This document shows positions 1-7,671 of a stretch of DNA of 40,234 bases, in pieces. This DNA comes from VRUE01 sp963727465. Lineage in GTDB: Bacteria > Actinomycetota > Thermoleophilia > Solirubrobacterales > 70-9. The number at the start of each line of letters is the position of its first letter. Position 1 is the stretch's first letter. Both the position numbers and the translations under genes were made by a program. The stretch covers positions 1 to 40,234 of the forward strand of contig CAVSGL010000009.1 of the NCBI GenBank assembly GCA_963727465.1, in the 5' to 3' direction. The notes under the pieces are model-generated. The model did not search any database. It was not told where the DNA came from and was given only the letters and a program-made list of their open reading frames with translations.

Positions 1-1091
1 GGGGGCGCCCCGGTGCGCCTGCTCGAGGCGCACGAGCGGCTCGGCGGCCGCGCCCGCAGCAAGAACGGCCCCTACAAGGCCAACCTCGGCCCCCACGTCA
101 TCTACAAGGACGGCCCTCTCTGGGACTGGCTCGCCGAGCGCGACCTGCTCCCCGCCTACGCCGGCCCGCCGCTCTCCGGCATTCGCTTCCGCTGGCAGGG
201 CAAGGCGCGGCGCACGCCGCCGCTCGGCACGGTCCCCTCGGTCCTGCGCCTGCGCGGACGCGAGGCGCCGGTCGACGTCGACTTCCGCAGCTGGGCGACC
301 GCCCACAGCGACGAGCGCACCGCCGCGATGCTCTCCGCCGCCGCCGGCGTCTACTCCTTCCACCACGACCCCGGCGAGCTCTCCGCCGCCTTCGTCTGGC
401 AGCACACGGTGCGCGTGCTGCTCAGCCCGCCGCCCGCCGCCCGCTACCTGATCGGCGGCTGGGGCGCCCTGATCGACTCGCTCGAGCGCCGCCTGCGGCA
501 GCTCGGGGTCGAGGTCGAGACCGGCTGCCAGGTCGACTCGCTGCCGGGCGCCCGACGATCGTCGCCACCGAGCTCGCCCAGGCGCGCGAGCTGCTCGGCG
601 ACGACTCGCTGGACTGGCCGGCCGGCGACACGCTCTGCCTCGACCTCGGCCTGAGCCGCCGCCGCGGCGACCCGTTCGTCGTCTCCGACCTCGACGAGGC
701 GGGCTGGATCGAGCGCTTCAGCGCCGCCGACCCGTCGCTGGCGCCCGAGGGCGAGGAGCTGGTCCAGGCGCAGCTGCCCGTCCGCCCCGGCGAGAGCGCC
801 GATGCCGCGGCGCTGCGGCTCGACCGCCTGCTCGACGCGGGCCTGCCCGGATGGCGCGAGCGCGAGACCTGGCGGCGGCGCCAGCGGATGACCGCCCGCA
901 GCGGCCCGCTCGACTACCCGGGCACGAGCTGGCGCGACCGGCCGGCGATCGACCGCGGCGACGGCGTCTACCTCGCCGGCGACATGGTCGCCGCGCCCGG
1001 CCTGCTCTCGGAGGTCTCCTGGGCGAGCGCGCTCGAGGCGAGCCGCCTGGCGCTCAGCTCACCGCTTCGATCGCCCGTTCGATCCGCTTGA
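1..1091 (+). CDS. FAD-dependent oxidoreductase of the amine oxidase/phytoene desaturase type, 5' partial and frameshifted
   Basis: The gene runs in from the left edge. The visible start reads APVRLLEAHERLGGRARS, the end of a Rossmann dinucleotide fold as found in NAD(P)/FAD-dependent amine-oxidase and phytoene-desaturase relatives. The GGWGALIDSLERRL segment fits the usual FAD-domain helix, and the C-terminal GVYLAGDMVAAPGLLSEVSWASALEA is the family's FAD-binding tail. The reading frame changes near 543-552: frame 1 carries residues up to CQVDSLPG, and frame 3 continues with PTIVATELAQARELLGD to a stop at 1091. This is a net loss of one base (total length 1091 = 3n+2). Because other genes here, including essential rpsD, are broken the same way, I read it as probable sequence error. 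The end overlaps the convergent DsbA-like gene by 38 bp. The substrate cannot be told from sequence. Confidence 0.75.
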   Translation, partial: GRPGAPARGARAARRPRPQQERPLQGQPRPPRHLQGRPSLGLARRARPAPRLRRPAALRHSLPLAGQGAAHAAARHGPLGPAPARTRGAGRRRLPQLGDRPQRRAHRRDALRRRRRLLLPPRPRRALRRLRLAAHGARAAQPAARRPLPDRRLGRPDRLARAPPAAARGRGRDRLPGRLAAGRPTIVATELAQARELLGDDSLDWPAGDTLCLDLGLSRRRGDPFVVSDLDEAGWIERFSAADPSLAPEGEELVQAQLPVRPGESADAAALRLDRLLDAGLPGWRERETWRRRQRMTARSGPLDYPGTSWRDRPAIDRGDGVYLAGDMVAAPGLLSEVSWASALEASRLALSSPLRSPVRSA

Positions 1092-1779
1092 GCGACGGGC
1101 CGTCCTGCAGGGTGCGGGTGCCGCGCGGGCCGTTGACGATCATCGCGATCCCGGTGCGGATGCCGAGGCTCGTCCCCAGTTCTTCGTCGGCTTCCAGCTT
1201 CTTCGCGATCGCGCCGCCGGAGCCGCCGTGTTCGTCGAGGTATTCCTGCCATTCGGGCACGTCGAGCTCGCCGATCGAGCCGGCGATCGAGGCCATGAAC
1301 TCGTTGTCGACGCCGAAGCGCCGCGCCTCTTCCTGGTTGCGGAAGAAGAGGTAGGTGTACTGCCAGCCGTAGCCCTGCTGGGCCGCCGCTTCGGCGCCGA
1401 AGAAGCCGAGCTCGAGCGGGTTTTCGGCGACCGAGTAATGGCGCATCAGCAGCTTCACGTCGCCGGCGCGGACCGCCCCGTTGACCAGCGGCGGGATCGT
1501 TTCGAGGAAGTCTTCGCGGCAGTTGCCGCACTGCAGGTCGTTGAAGACCTGGATCGAGACCGGCGCGTCGGAGGACCCCAGCCGCTCTTCTTCCTGCGGC
1601 ACGCCGCCGAAGATTTCCTGGGCGTTGGCGATGCCCTCCACGCGCACGACGTTGCTGTCCGGCTTGCGGGTCGAGATCTGGACCACGGCGTAGCCGAGGG
1701 CGAAGAGCGCCAGGCCGAGAACGAGGATCACCCAGAGGCGGCCGCGGCGGGGAATCGGGGTCGCTGCTGCTTCGGACAT
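1054..1779 (-). CDS. Membrane-anchored DsbA-like thioredoxin-fold protein
   Basis: Counting from an upstream ATG at 1788 (244 residues), a transmembrane anchor spans about residues 18-37. A linker and a thioredoxin_4/DsbA-like domain follow, with the CxxC motif C87-G-N-C90 (in QCGNCREDF), so the domain should face outside the membrane. The likely role is thiol-disulfide exchange in envelope proteins. The loop before the last strand reads GIRTGIAMIVNG where the family normally has a TP with cis-proline; here Ile takes the proline position, which is unusual. I chose the ATG at 1779 because an AATAAT hexamer lies 7 nt upstream; the ATG at 1788 would add three residues. The upstream region is the cytosine-free spacer, which in this transcript's sense is G-free. 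Confidence 0.8.
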   Translation of the reverse strand: MSEAAATPIPRRGRLWVILVLGLALFALGYAVVQISTRKPDSNVVRVEGIANAQEIFGGVPQEEERLGSSDAPVSIQVFNDLQCGNCREDFLETIPPLVNGAVRAGDVKLLMRHYSVAENPLELGFFGAEAAAQQGYGWQYTYLFFRNQEEARRFGVDNEFMASIAGSIGELDVPEWQEYLDEHGGSGGAIAKKLEADEELGTSLGIRTGIAMIVNGPRGTRTLQDGPSLKRIERAIEAVS

Positions 1780-1788
1780 TCCGCCCAT

Positions 1789-2045
1789 TATTGCAAAAGA
1801 AATAAATTAAGAATAAATAATTGGATTACTTGGGAGGTAAGAAGTGGAGAATGAACTGAGGGGGTGAGAGTTTGTGGACGAGATGAGAATGAAGAGGGAG
1901 GAGGTGATAGGTAAATGAGTGGAGATGTATGTGAAGATATTAAAAGGGAGGATAGATAAGAAGATATAAGAGTAATAAATGAGAAAGAAAGAGGGAAAAG
2001 AAAAGAAGAGAAAAAAAAAAATAAAGTTTCACTAGACTCGCCGCC
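1789..2045. other. AT-rich, cytosine-depleted divergent spacer
   Basis: This spacer separates the divergent DsbA-like and acyl-CoA synthetase genes. The + strand has only four C residues between 1789 and 2029 (1794, 1829, 1856, 1879) and none at all from 1880 to 2029. It includes a 41-nt pure purine run at 1981-2021 that ends in 11 adenines. The flanking genes are very GC-rich. I see no conserved protein in it. Long open frames on the minus strand exist only because the absence of G removes TAG and TGA stops. The right end leads into a probable promoter for the acyl-CoA synthetase. Confidence 0.85.
2033..2038 (+). promoter_or_regulatory. Candidate -10 element (TAGACT) of the acyl-CoA synthetase
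   Basis: TAGACT lies 7 nt before the GTG start at 2046, and there is no Shine-Dalgarno sequence between. This spacing predicts transcription starting at or next to the start codon, a leaderless mRNA. An A-tract (2011-2021) lies roughly where an UP or -35 contact would be. Confidence 0.45.
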
Positions 2046-3830
2046 GTGGAGGAGCGGGGAACCCATTCGACCACGCTTGCAGACCTCTTGCCGCGCGCCG
2101 CGCGGATGTACGGCGACGCCCCGGCGGCGATGTTCAAGCAGGACGACGCCTGGGTCAAGCGCAGCTTCAAAGAGGTCGAGGAGACGGTGCGCGGGCTCGC
2201 CCTCGGCCTGGTCGAGCTCGGCGTCGGCAAGGGCGACAAAGTCTCGATCCTCGCCAACACGCGGCCCGAGTGGACCTACTGCGACTTCGCCGCGCTCTCG
2301 ATCGGCGCCACGGTCGTGCCGATCTACCAGACCAACTCGCCCGAGGAGTGCCAGTACGTGCTGGAGAACTCCGACGCCAAGGTCGTCGTGGTCGAGGACG
2401 ACGAGCAGATCGAGAAGATCCGCGCCGTCCGCGACCGGCTGCCGCTGCTCGAGCACGTCGTGCGGATGACCGGCTCGAGCGAGGACGCGATCTCGCTCGA
2501 CGACCTCGCCGCGCGCGGCGCCGGCCGCGACGCCGCCGAGTGGGAGCGGCTCTGGCAGGCGGTCACGCCCGAGGACATCTGCACCTTCATCTACACCTCG
2601 GGCACGACCGGGCCGCCGAAGGGCTGCGTGATCAGCCACGGCAACTACCGGGCGATGCTCGACATGGTCAACCAGAACAGCGTGATCGAGGGCGAAGACG
2701 TCACCTACCTCTACCTGCCGCTCGCCCACTCCTTCGCCCTGCTGATCCAGCTCGGCAGCTTCGACCTCGGCGCGACGATCGCCTACTGGGAGCGCGACCC
2801 GCTGAAGATCATGCCCAACCTGGCCGAGGTGAGGCCGACCTACTTCCCCTCGGTGCCGCGCATCTTCGAGAAGATCTACACCCTCGCGACCAGCGCGATG
2901 GAGAAAGAGGGCGGCCTGAAAAAGGCGGTCTTCGACTGGTCGATCCGGGTCGGCGGCAGGGTGCGCGAGCTGGAACGGGCCGGGCGCGAGCCGGGCTTCC
3001 TGCTGCGCAAGCAGTACGAGTTCGCCGACAAGAAAGTCCTGGCGAAAATCCGCGGCCTGTTCGGCGGCCAGCTGCGCCTCGCGGTCTCCGGCGCGGCGCC
3101 GATCAGCCCCGACATCCTGCGCTTCTTCGACGCCGCCGGGGTGCTCGTGCTCGAGGGCTGGGGGATGACCGAGACCTCGACCGCGGCGACGATCTCCACC
3201 CCCGAGGACTTCAAGATCGGCACGATCGGCAAACCCTTCCCCGGCTGCGAGGTGAGGATCGCCGAGGACGGCGAGATCCTGGTCAAGGGGCCCAACGTCT
3301 TCCAGGGCTACTACAAGAACGAGCAGGCGACCCGCGAGACGATCGTGGACGGCTGGCTGCACACCGGCGACCTCGGCTCGATCGACGAGGACGGCTTCAT
3401 CACGATCACCGGCCGCAAGAAGGACATCATCATCACCGCCGGCGGCAAGAACATCACCCCGGCCAACCTCGAGAGCGAGATCAAGCAGCACCCGCTGGTC
3501 TCGCAGTGCGTGGTGGTCGGCGACCGCAAGCCCTACCTGGTCGCCCTGGTCACCCTCGACCCCGAAGAAGCCGTCGCCTACGCCTCCGAGCACGGCCTGC
3601 CGGAGGACCCGGCACAGCTCGCCGGCAACGGCGAGGTGCGGGCGGCGATCGAGGCCCACCTGGCGAAGGTGAACGAGAAATTCGCCCGGGTCGAGCAGGT
3701 GAAGAAGATCGCGATCCTCCCCGAGGACCTCTCGCAGGAGAGCGGCGAGCTGACGCCGACGCTGAAGGTCAAGCGCGCCGTCGTCGCCGACAAGCACCAG
3801 GGCGAGATCGAGCAGCTCTACGCGAGCTGA
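2046..3830 (+). CDS. Long-chain acyl-CoA synthetase (AMP-forming)
   Basis: The product is 594 aa, a full-length ANL-superfamily enzyme. It activates long-chain fatty acids to acyl-CoA through an acyl-adenylate. Visible motifs are the P-loop YTSGTTGPPKG (183-193), the A5-type motif GWGMTET (371-377), TGD (440-442), the hinge GRKKD (456-460), and LTPTLKVKR near the C-terminus with the likely catalytic lysine. The segment between P-loop and A5, with YFPSVPRIFEK, is typical of the bacterial FadD15/long-chain group. The start is GTG, with a -10-like hexamer 7 nt upstream. The end overlaps the convergent patatin gene by 13 bp, which places a lipase and a fatty-acid activating enzyme side by side; a shared role in lipid turnover is inference. 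Confidence 0.93.
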   Translation: MEERGTHSTTLADLLPRAARMYGDAPAAMFKQDDAWVKRSFKEVEETVRGLALGLVELGVGKGDKVSILANTRPEWTYCDFAALSIGATVVPIYQTNSPEECQYVLENSDAKVVVVEDDEQIEKIRAVRDRLPLLEHVVRMTGSSEDAISLDDLAARGAGRDAAEWERLWQAVTPEDICTFIYTSGTTGPPKGCVISHGNYRAMLDMVNQNSVIEGEDVTYLYLPLAHSFALLIQLGSFDLGATIAYWERDPLKIMPNLAEVRPTYFPSVPRIFEKIYTLATSAMEKEGGLKKAVFDWSIRVGGRVRELERAGREPGFLLRKQYEFADKKVLAKIRGLFGGQLRLAVSGAAPISPDILRFFDAAGVLVLEGWGMTETSTAATISTPEDFKIGTIGKPFPGCEVRIAEDGEILVKGPNVFQGYYKNEQATRETIVDGWLHTGDLGSIDEDGFITITGRKKDIIITAGGKNITPANLESEIKQHPLVSQCVVVGDRKPYLVALVTLDPEEAVAYASEHGLPEDPAQLAGNGEVRAAIEAHLAKVNEKFARVEQVKKIAILPEDLSQESGELTPTLKVKRAVVADKHQGEIEQLYAS

Positions 3831-5002
3831 GCTTCTTCGTCGCGCTCGACCGCGCGGCGCACGCGCCGCTGCGAGATCTCCAGGCCGTGCCGCTCGGCGA
3901 TCTCCTTGTAGCGGTCGTAGTCCTGGGCCAGCGTCGCGGTGACCGACTCGAAGCCGTGGCGGGCGATCTGCAGGCGCCGCGAGTAGTCCATGATCGGCGT
4001 GCCGAACATCAGCTCGTCGTTCGGCTCGGGCTCGATCAGGACGATGTCGACGCCCTTGTATTTCTCCTGCCAGTGCTCGACCGCCTGGTGCAGGCGGGCG
4101 TGGGCGATCAGGCGGAAGACCTGGTTGGCGATCGCCGGCAGGCCCATGTCGGCGACGCGGCGCACGCGGGTGCCGAAGACGGTGGGGATCGTCTGCTCGA
4201 AGTCGTTGACGTAGGGGACGAGCGGGTTGACGACGAGGATGAACTTCGCCCCCTTCTCGACCGCGATGTCGACGTTGGTGGTCGAGCGGATGCCGCCGTC
4301 GACCAGCTGGCGGCCCTTCAGGTCGACCGGCTTGTAGACGACCGGCAGCGCGGTCGAGCAGGCGATCGCCTTGGAGATCGGCACGTCGTCCCAGCCCGGC
4401 TCGCCGAAGACGAGGCGCTCGCAGGTGTCGAGGTCGGTGGCGGTCAGGTAGAGCTCTTTGTCGAGCAGGCGGAAGTCGTTCTCCCGGCCGGCGTCGGTCA
4501 GCGCCCCCTCGACGTATTCGGCGATCCCCTTGTTCGAGTAGAGGCCGGTGGGCAGCGCCTCGGCGAGGCCGACGCCGATGTCGATCGCCGAGAAGTCGCC
4601 CATCGCGACCAGGCGCCGCATCAGCTCCAGCGTGCGCAGCGGCAGCAGCGCCGCTTTCTGCAGGAAGCCGAGGTAGTTGAACCTGAGCGCCTTGCCGAGG
4701 TCGAGGTCCTCGAGATCGGACGGTTCGCGCTCGTTGATCACCTGCATCATTTCGTCGGGCGTGACCCCGTTGGCGAGCATCGTCGCGACAAAGGAGCCGG
4801 CGCTGGTGCCGACGTAGATGTCGAAGTTGTTGACCGTGCTGTTGACCGCGAGCAGGTCGAGCGCCCGCAGGGCGCCGATCTCGTAGACGCCGCCGGTGAA
4901 GCCGCCGCCGCCGAGCACCAGGGCGGTCTTCGACGGCCGCTTGCGGCTTTTGCCGCGAACCTTGCGGCGGGCGGGCGACTCGATGTCGACAACCTTGCCC
5001 AT
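3818..5002 (-). CDS. Patatin-like phospholipase family protein
   Basis: The product is about 394 aa. The patatin fold is clear: the oxyanion-hole loop LVLGGGGFTGG (about 28-38), the nucleophile elbow GTSAG with the catalytic serine (about 65-69), and the DGG motif with the catalytic Asp (about 235-237). The expected activity is acyl-ester hydrolysis of lipids by a Ser-Asp dyad. A basic stretch (RRKVRGKSRKRPSK) precedes the domain, and there is no signal peptide. I chose the ATG at 5002 because a GATAAT hexamer lies 8 nt upstream; a GTG at 5008 would add two residues. It is convergent with and overlaps the acyl-CoA synthetase. The precise lipid substrate is not visible. Confidence 0.88.
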   Translation of the reverse strand: MGKVVDIESPARRKVRGKSRKRPSKTALVLGGGGFTGGVYEIGALRALDLLAVNSTVNNFDIYVGTSAGSFVATMLANGVTPDEMMQVINEREPSDLEDLDLGKALRFNYLGFLQKAALLPLRTLELMRRLVAMGDFSAIDIGVGLAEALPTGLYSNKGIAEYVEGALTDAGRENDFRLLDKELYLTATDLDTCERLVFGEPGWDDVPISKAIACSTALPVVYKPVDLKGRQLVDGGIRSTTNVDIAVEKGAKFILVVNPLVPYVNDFEQTIPTVFGTRVRRVADMGLPAIANQVFRLIAHARLHQAVEHWQEKYKGVDIVLIEPEPNDELMFGTPIMDYSRRLQIARHGFESVTATLAQDYDRYKEIAERHGLEISQRRVRRAVERDEEAQLA

Positions 5003-5081
5003 AAACACGGATTATCTCAGATGCATCGGGCGGGCCTGTCTCCCCGCTACCTTGCGCAGGATTTCCGTGTTGGTAACTGGG

Positions 5082-6319
5082 ATGAGACGAGTCGCGCTCT
5101 GCCTGCTGTTGCTCCTGCTCCTCTTCCTGCCCGCGACGGCGAGTGGGGCTGGGAAGGGCTGCCAGGAAATGAAGCGACGCCTGGTTTATGGCGGTGGCGC
5201 CGCCAGCGGGCTGTTCGTGCTCGATGCCGATACCGGCAAGCCGGTCTGTGCGCGGGCGGCGAAGCGGCCGCGGATCCTCGCCTCGAACACGAAGCTGTTC
5301 ACGACCTCGACCGCGCTGACTCGCTTCGGGCCGAGGTACCGCATCGTCACCAAGCTGCTCAGCGACGGCACGCTCGACCCGCGCGGCGTCCTGCACGGCA
5401 GCCTCTGGCTGCAGGGGGCCGGCGACCCGACGCTCGGCGTGCCCTCCTTCTACGACCGCTACGGCGGCGGCCTCGGCACCAACCTGCTCGCGCTGAAGGG
5501 CGCAGCTGCGGCGCGCCGGCGTGCGGCGCGTGACCGGGCGGCTCTACGACGACGACAGCGTCTTCGACCGCCTGCGCGGCGTCGCCGACTCGGGCTACGC
5601 CACCAGCCCCTACATCGGCCCGCTCTCCGGCCTCTCCTTCGACTCCGGCTACCGCGGCTCGATCTCCCAGGGCTTTGCCTCCGACCCGGCGAAGCTCGCC
5701 GCGAGCAAGCTGGCGCGGGCGCTGCGCAGCGGCGGCGTCTCCGTCCGCACGCAGGTCGCCCACGGCGTCACGCCCCCCGGCGCCCAGGCGCTGGCGAGCG
5801 TGCGCTCGCCGACGATGTCGCAGATCGTCGCCGCGACCGACGTCTACTCGAACAACTTCTTCGCCGAGATGCTGGTCAAGCTGCTCGGCGCCCACTTCGG
5901 CGGCGCCGGCACGACCGCGGCCGGCACGCCAGGTGGTCGAGCGCTTCGCCCGCGCCCACGGCTCCGGCGTCCACGCGGTCGACGGCTCCGGCCTGACCCG
6001 CGGCAACCGCGCCTCGCCGTTCCAGGTCGCCCGCCTGCTGCAGGCGATGCGCCGGTCGCGGGTCGGCGAGGAGCTGATCGGCGACCTCGCCGTCGCCGGC
6101 AAGAGCGGCACGGTCGACGAACGCATGCACGGCACCGCCGCCTACGGCCGCTGCCACGTCAAGACCGGCACCCTGACCGGCGTCAGCGCCCTCTCCGGCA
6201 TCTGCGAGAACCGCAGCGGCCGCACGATGATCTTCTCGATCCTGATGAACAGCGTCAGCGACCTCACCCTCGCCCACTACGAGCAGGACAAGATCGCCGC
6301 CGCCGTCGCCTCCTACTGA
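5082..6319 (+). CDS. dacB: D-alanyl-D-alanine carboxypeptidase/endopeptidase (PBP4 type), two frameshifts
   Basis: A peptidase S13 enzyme, exported to trim peptidoglycan cross-bridges. The N-terminus MRRVALCLLLLLLLFLPATA is a signal peptide. Active-site motifs are SNTK (S68, K71), YSNN (the SxN motif) and HVKTGTLTG (the KTG box) near the end. The sequence reads through three frames. Shift one is at about 5498-5500, a GGG run where dropping one G gives LALKAQLRRAGVRRVTG. Shift two is at about 5921-5931, restoring RQVVERFARAHGSGV. Each is a one-base insertion, and removing both gives exactly 412 codons, so I treat them as probable sequence errors. It is divergent from the patatin gene, and its stop overlaps the small minus-strand gene at 6313. 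Confidence 0.85.
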
Positions 6320-6501
6320 CCGCGGCGCTTGCGCCGTTCCTCTCGCCTGTCGAGGTAGATCAGGGTTCCGAACATCGCGACCCATGAGACCACGAGGACC
6401 AGTTGCAGCACGCCTTCGCCCGCGTGCCGGAAAATGAAGACACCAGGGAAAAGGATGATCGCCCCAACCAGGGCGCTGATGTTCGCGTTTCTCAGGTTCA
6501 C
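6313..6501 (-). CDS. Small two-TM membrane protein, unknown function
   Basis: The product is 62 aa with two hydrophobic segments (about residues 9-24 and 32-49) and a strongly basic C-terminus (DRREERRKRRGQ). I do not recognise the family. The start is a GTG at 6501, 8 nt after the stop of the small membrane gene upstream, so the pair is probably one transcript. The end overlaps dacB tail to tail by 7 bp. Confidence 0.55.
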   Translation of the reverse strand: MNLRNANISALVGAIILFPGVFIFRHAGEGVLQLVLVVSWVAMFGTLIYLDRREERRKRRGQ

Positions 6502-6509
6502 ATCTCAGA

Positions 6510-6734
6510 TCAGACAAGATAGCGAATTGTGATGTCTGCAATGATCGCCAGTCCTCCGCCAACCCCGCCCAAATATGCACCTCTTAGGGCTTGGCCTTCG
6601 AGCGCCGGGCGAGAATGCCTCATCAAGACTCCACGGAGGCCAATCACGAATCCACCGAGGAGCATCCCGGCGCCCACCGCCGCAGCAGTACCCTCGACCA
6701 ACGAGGTCAGTGGGCCGATCTGAGCGAGTGGCAT
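6510..6734 (-). CDS. Small glycine-rich membrane protein, unknown function
   Basis: The product is 74 aa, starting MPLAQIGPLTSLVEG. It has two hydrophobic glycine-rich helices (about residues 13-30 and 47-68) with GAGMLLGGFVIGL and GGVGGGLAII. A longer frame extends to 6842, but its extra residues are Arg-rich and non-hydrophobic, so I take the ATG at 6734. No family is recognised. It is followed within 8 nt by a second small membrane gene. It is divergent from surE. Confidence 0.5.
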   Translation of the reverse strand: MPLAQIGPLTSLVEGTAAAVGAGMLLGGFVIGLRGVLMRHSRPALEGQALRGAYLGGVGGGLAIIADITIRYLV

Positions 6735-6843
6735 GCGCCGATCGTGCCTTCCCCGGACGCGCGCGTGGCGCGCTGAATGTGCCGAGAGGCAAAATCTTTT
6801 GAGCCGAATCGCGCGCACGCCACCAGCCGCCGGACCCGGCACC

Positions 6844-6849
6844 TAGAAT
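6844..6849 (+). promoter_or_regulatory. Candidate -10 element (TAGAAT) of surE
   Basis: TAGAAT ends 7 nt before the surE GTG at 6857, with a C-rich spacer and no Shine-Dalgarno sequence. This fits a leaderless start for the surE-ligA-truA transcript. Confidence 0.5.
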
Positions 6850-6856
6850 CGGCCCC

Positions 6857-7671
6857 GTGCGCGTGCTGCTGACCAACGACGACGGGATCTCCGCCCCCGG
6901 GCTACAGGCCGCGCGGCGGGCGCTGCGCGAGATCGACGGGGTCGAGGTCGAGGTGATCGCGCCGGACTCGAACCGCAGCGCGACGGCGCGCAGCATCACC
7001 ACGCGCTCGCCGCTGAGCGTCGAGGAGGTCGAGTTCGGCGACGGCGACCGCGGCTTCGCCACCGACGGCACGCCGGTCGACTGCGTGCGCTTCGCCGAGC
7101 TCGGGCTGGTCGGCGAGCGCCCGGACCTGATCGTCTCCGGGATCAACCACGGCGCCAACCTCGGCGACGACATCACCTACTCGGGCACGGTCGCCGCGGC
7201 CTTCGAGGGCATCGTCCTCGGCATCCCCGCGGTCGCGATCTCCCAGCAGTCCTCGGGCGGCGGCATGGGCTACGTCTCGCGGCCGCTTCGACTTCTCCGT
7301 CGCCGCGGCCTTCCTCGCCCAGCTCGTCGCCGCGCTGAAGGACGAGCCGATGCCGCCGGAGACGCTGGTCAACGTCAACTGCCCCGCCGGCGAGCCGACG
7401 CGGGATCGAGGTGACCAGGCTCGGCAAACGCGTCTACAACGACGAGCTGAAGCTGGTCTCCGAGGACGAGGACGGCAGGCGCCACTACGAGATCTACGGC
7501 TGGCAGCCGGGCTTCGAGGAGCGCGAGGAGACCGACCTGATGGCGGTCTCCGAGGGCCGGATCGCGGTCACGCCGATCCACTTCGACCTCACCGACCACG
7601 GCGAGCTCGACCGCCTGCGCGCCTGGCCGCTGGAGCGGATGCTGGCGGCGATCGCCCCCTCCTCGGTGTGA
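6857..7671 (+). CDS. surE: 5'/3'-nucleotidase SurE, two frameshifts
   Basis: SurE is a metal-dependent survival-protein phosphatase acting on nucleoside monophosphates. The N-terminus MRVLLTNDDGISAPG carries the paired metal-binding Asp residues (8 and 9), and VSGINHGANLGDDITYSGT is the family signature with the metal-binding Asn. Two one-base insertions break the frame. Near 7283, dropping one C gives SRRFDFSVAAAFLAQL. Near 7400-7403, dropping one base leads to GIEVTRLGKRVYND. Correcting both gives 271 codons, the usual SurE size, so sequence error is likelier than decay. The stop TGA at 7669-7671 overlaps the ligA GTG. Confidence 0.88.

Noticed and set aside
1940..2260. Minus-strand frame across the cytosine-free spacer
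   Set aside because: It stays open only because absence of G removes two stop codons; the translation is Leu/Ser/Phe low complexity and runs antisense into the synthetase.
1788..5396. A 1202-residue minus-strand frame spanning several genes
   Set aside because: It is the shadow of the acyl-CoA synthetase, the patatin gene and the G-free spacer; its residues are Arg/Asp-rich shadow sequence with no domain.
2270..5533. A 1087-residue plus-strand frame
   Set aside because: Out-of-frame shadow of the acyl-CoA synthetase and antisense of the patatin gene; GC-rich codons keep such frames open.
6529..6802. Plus-strand small frames opposite the small membrane gene
   Set aside because: They have shadow-like Arg/Pro composition, while the minus strand gives clear membrane helices.
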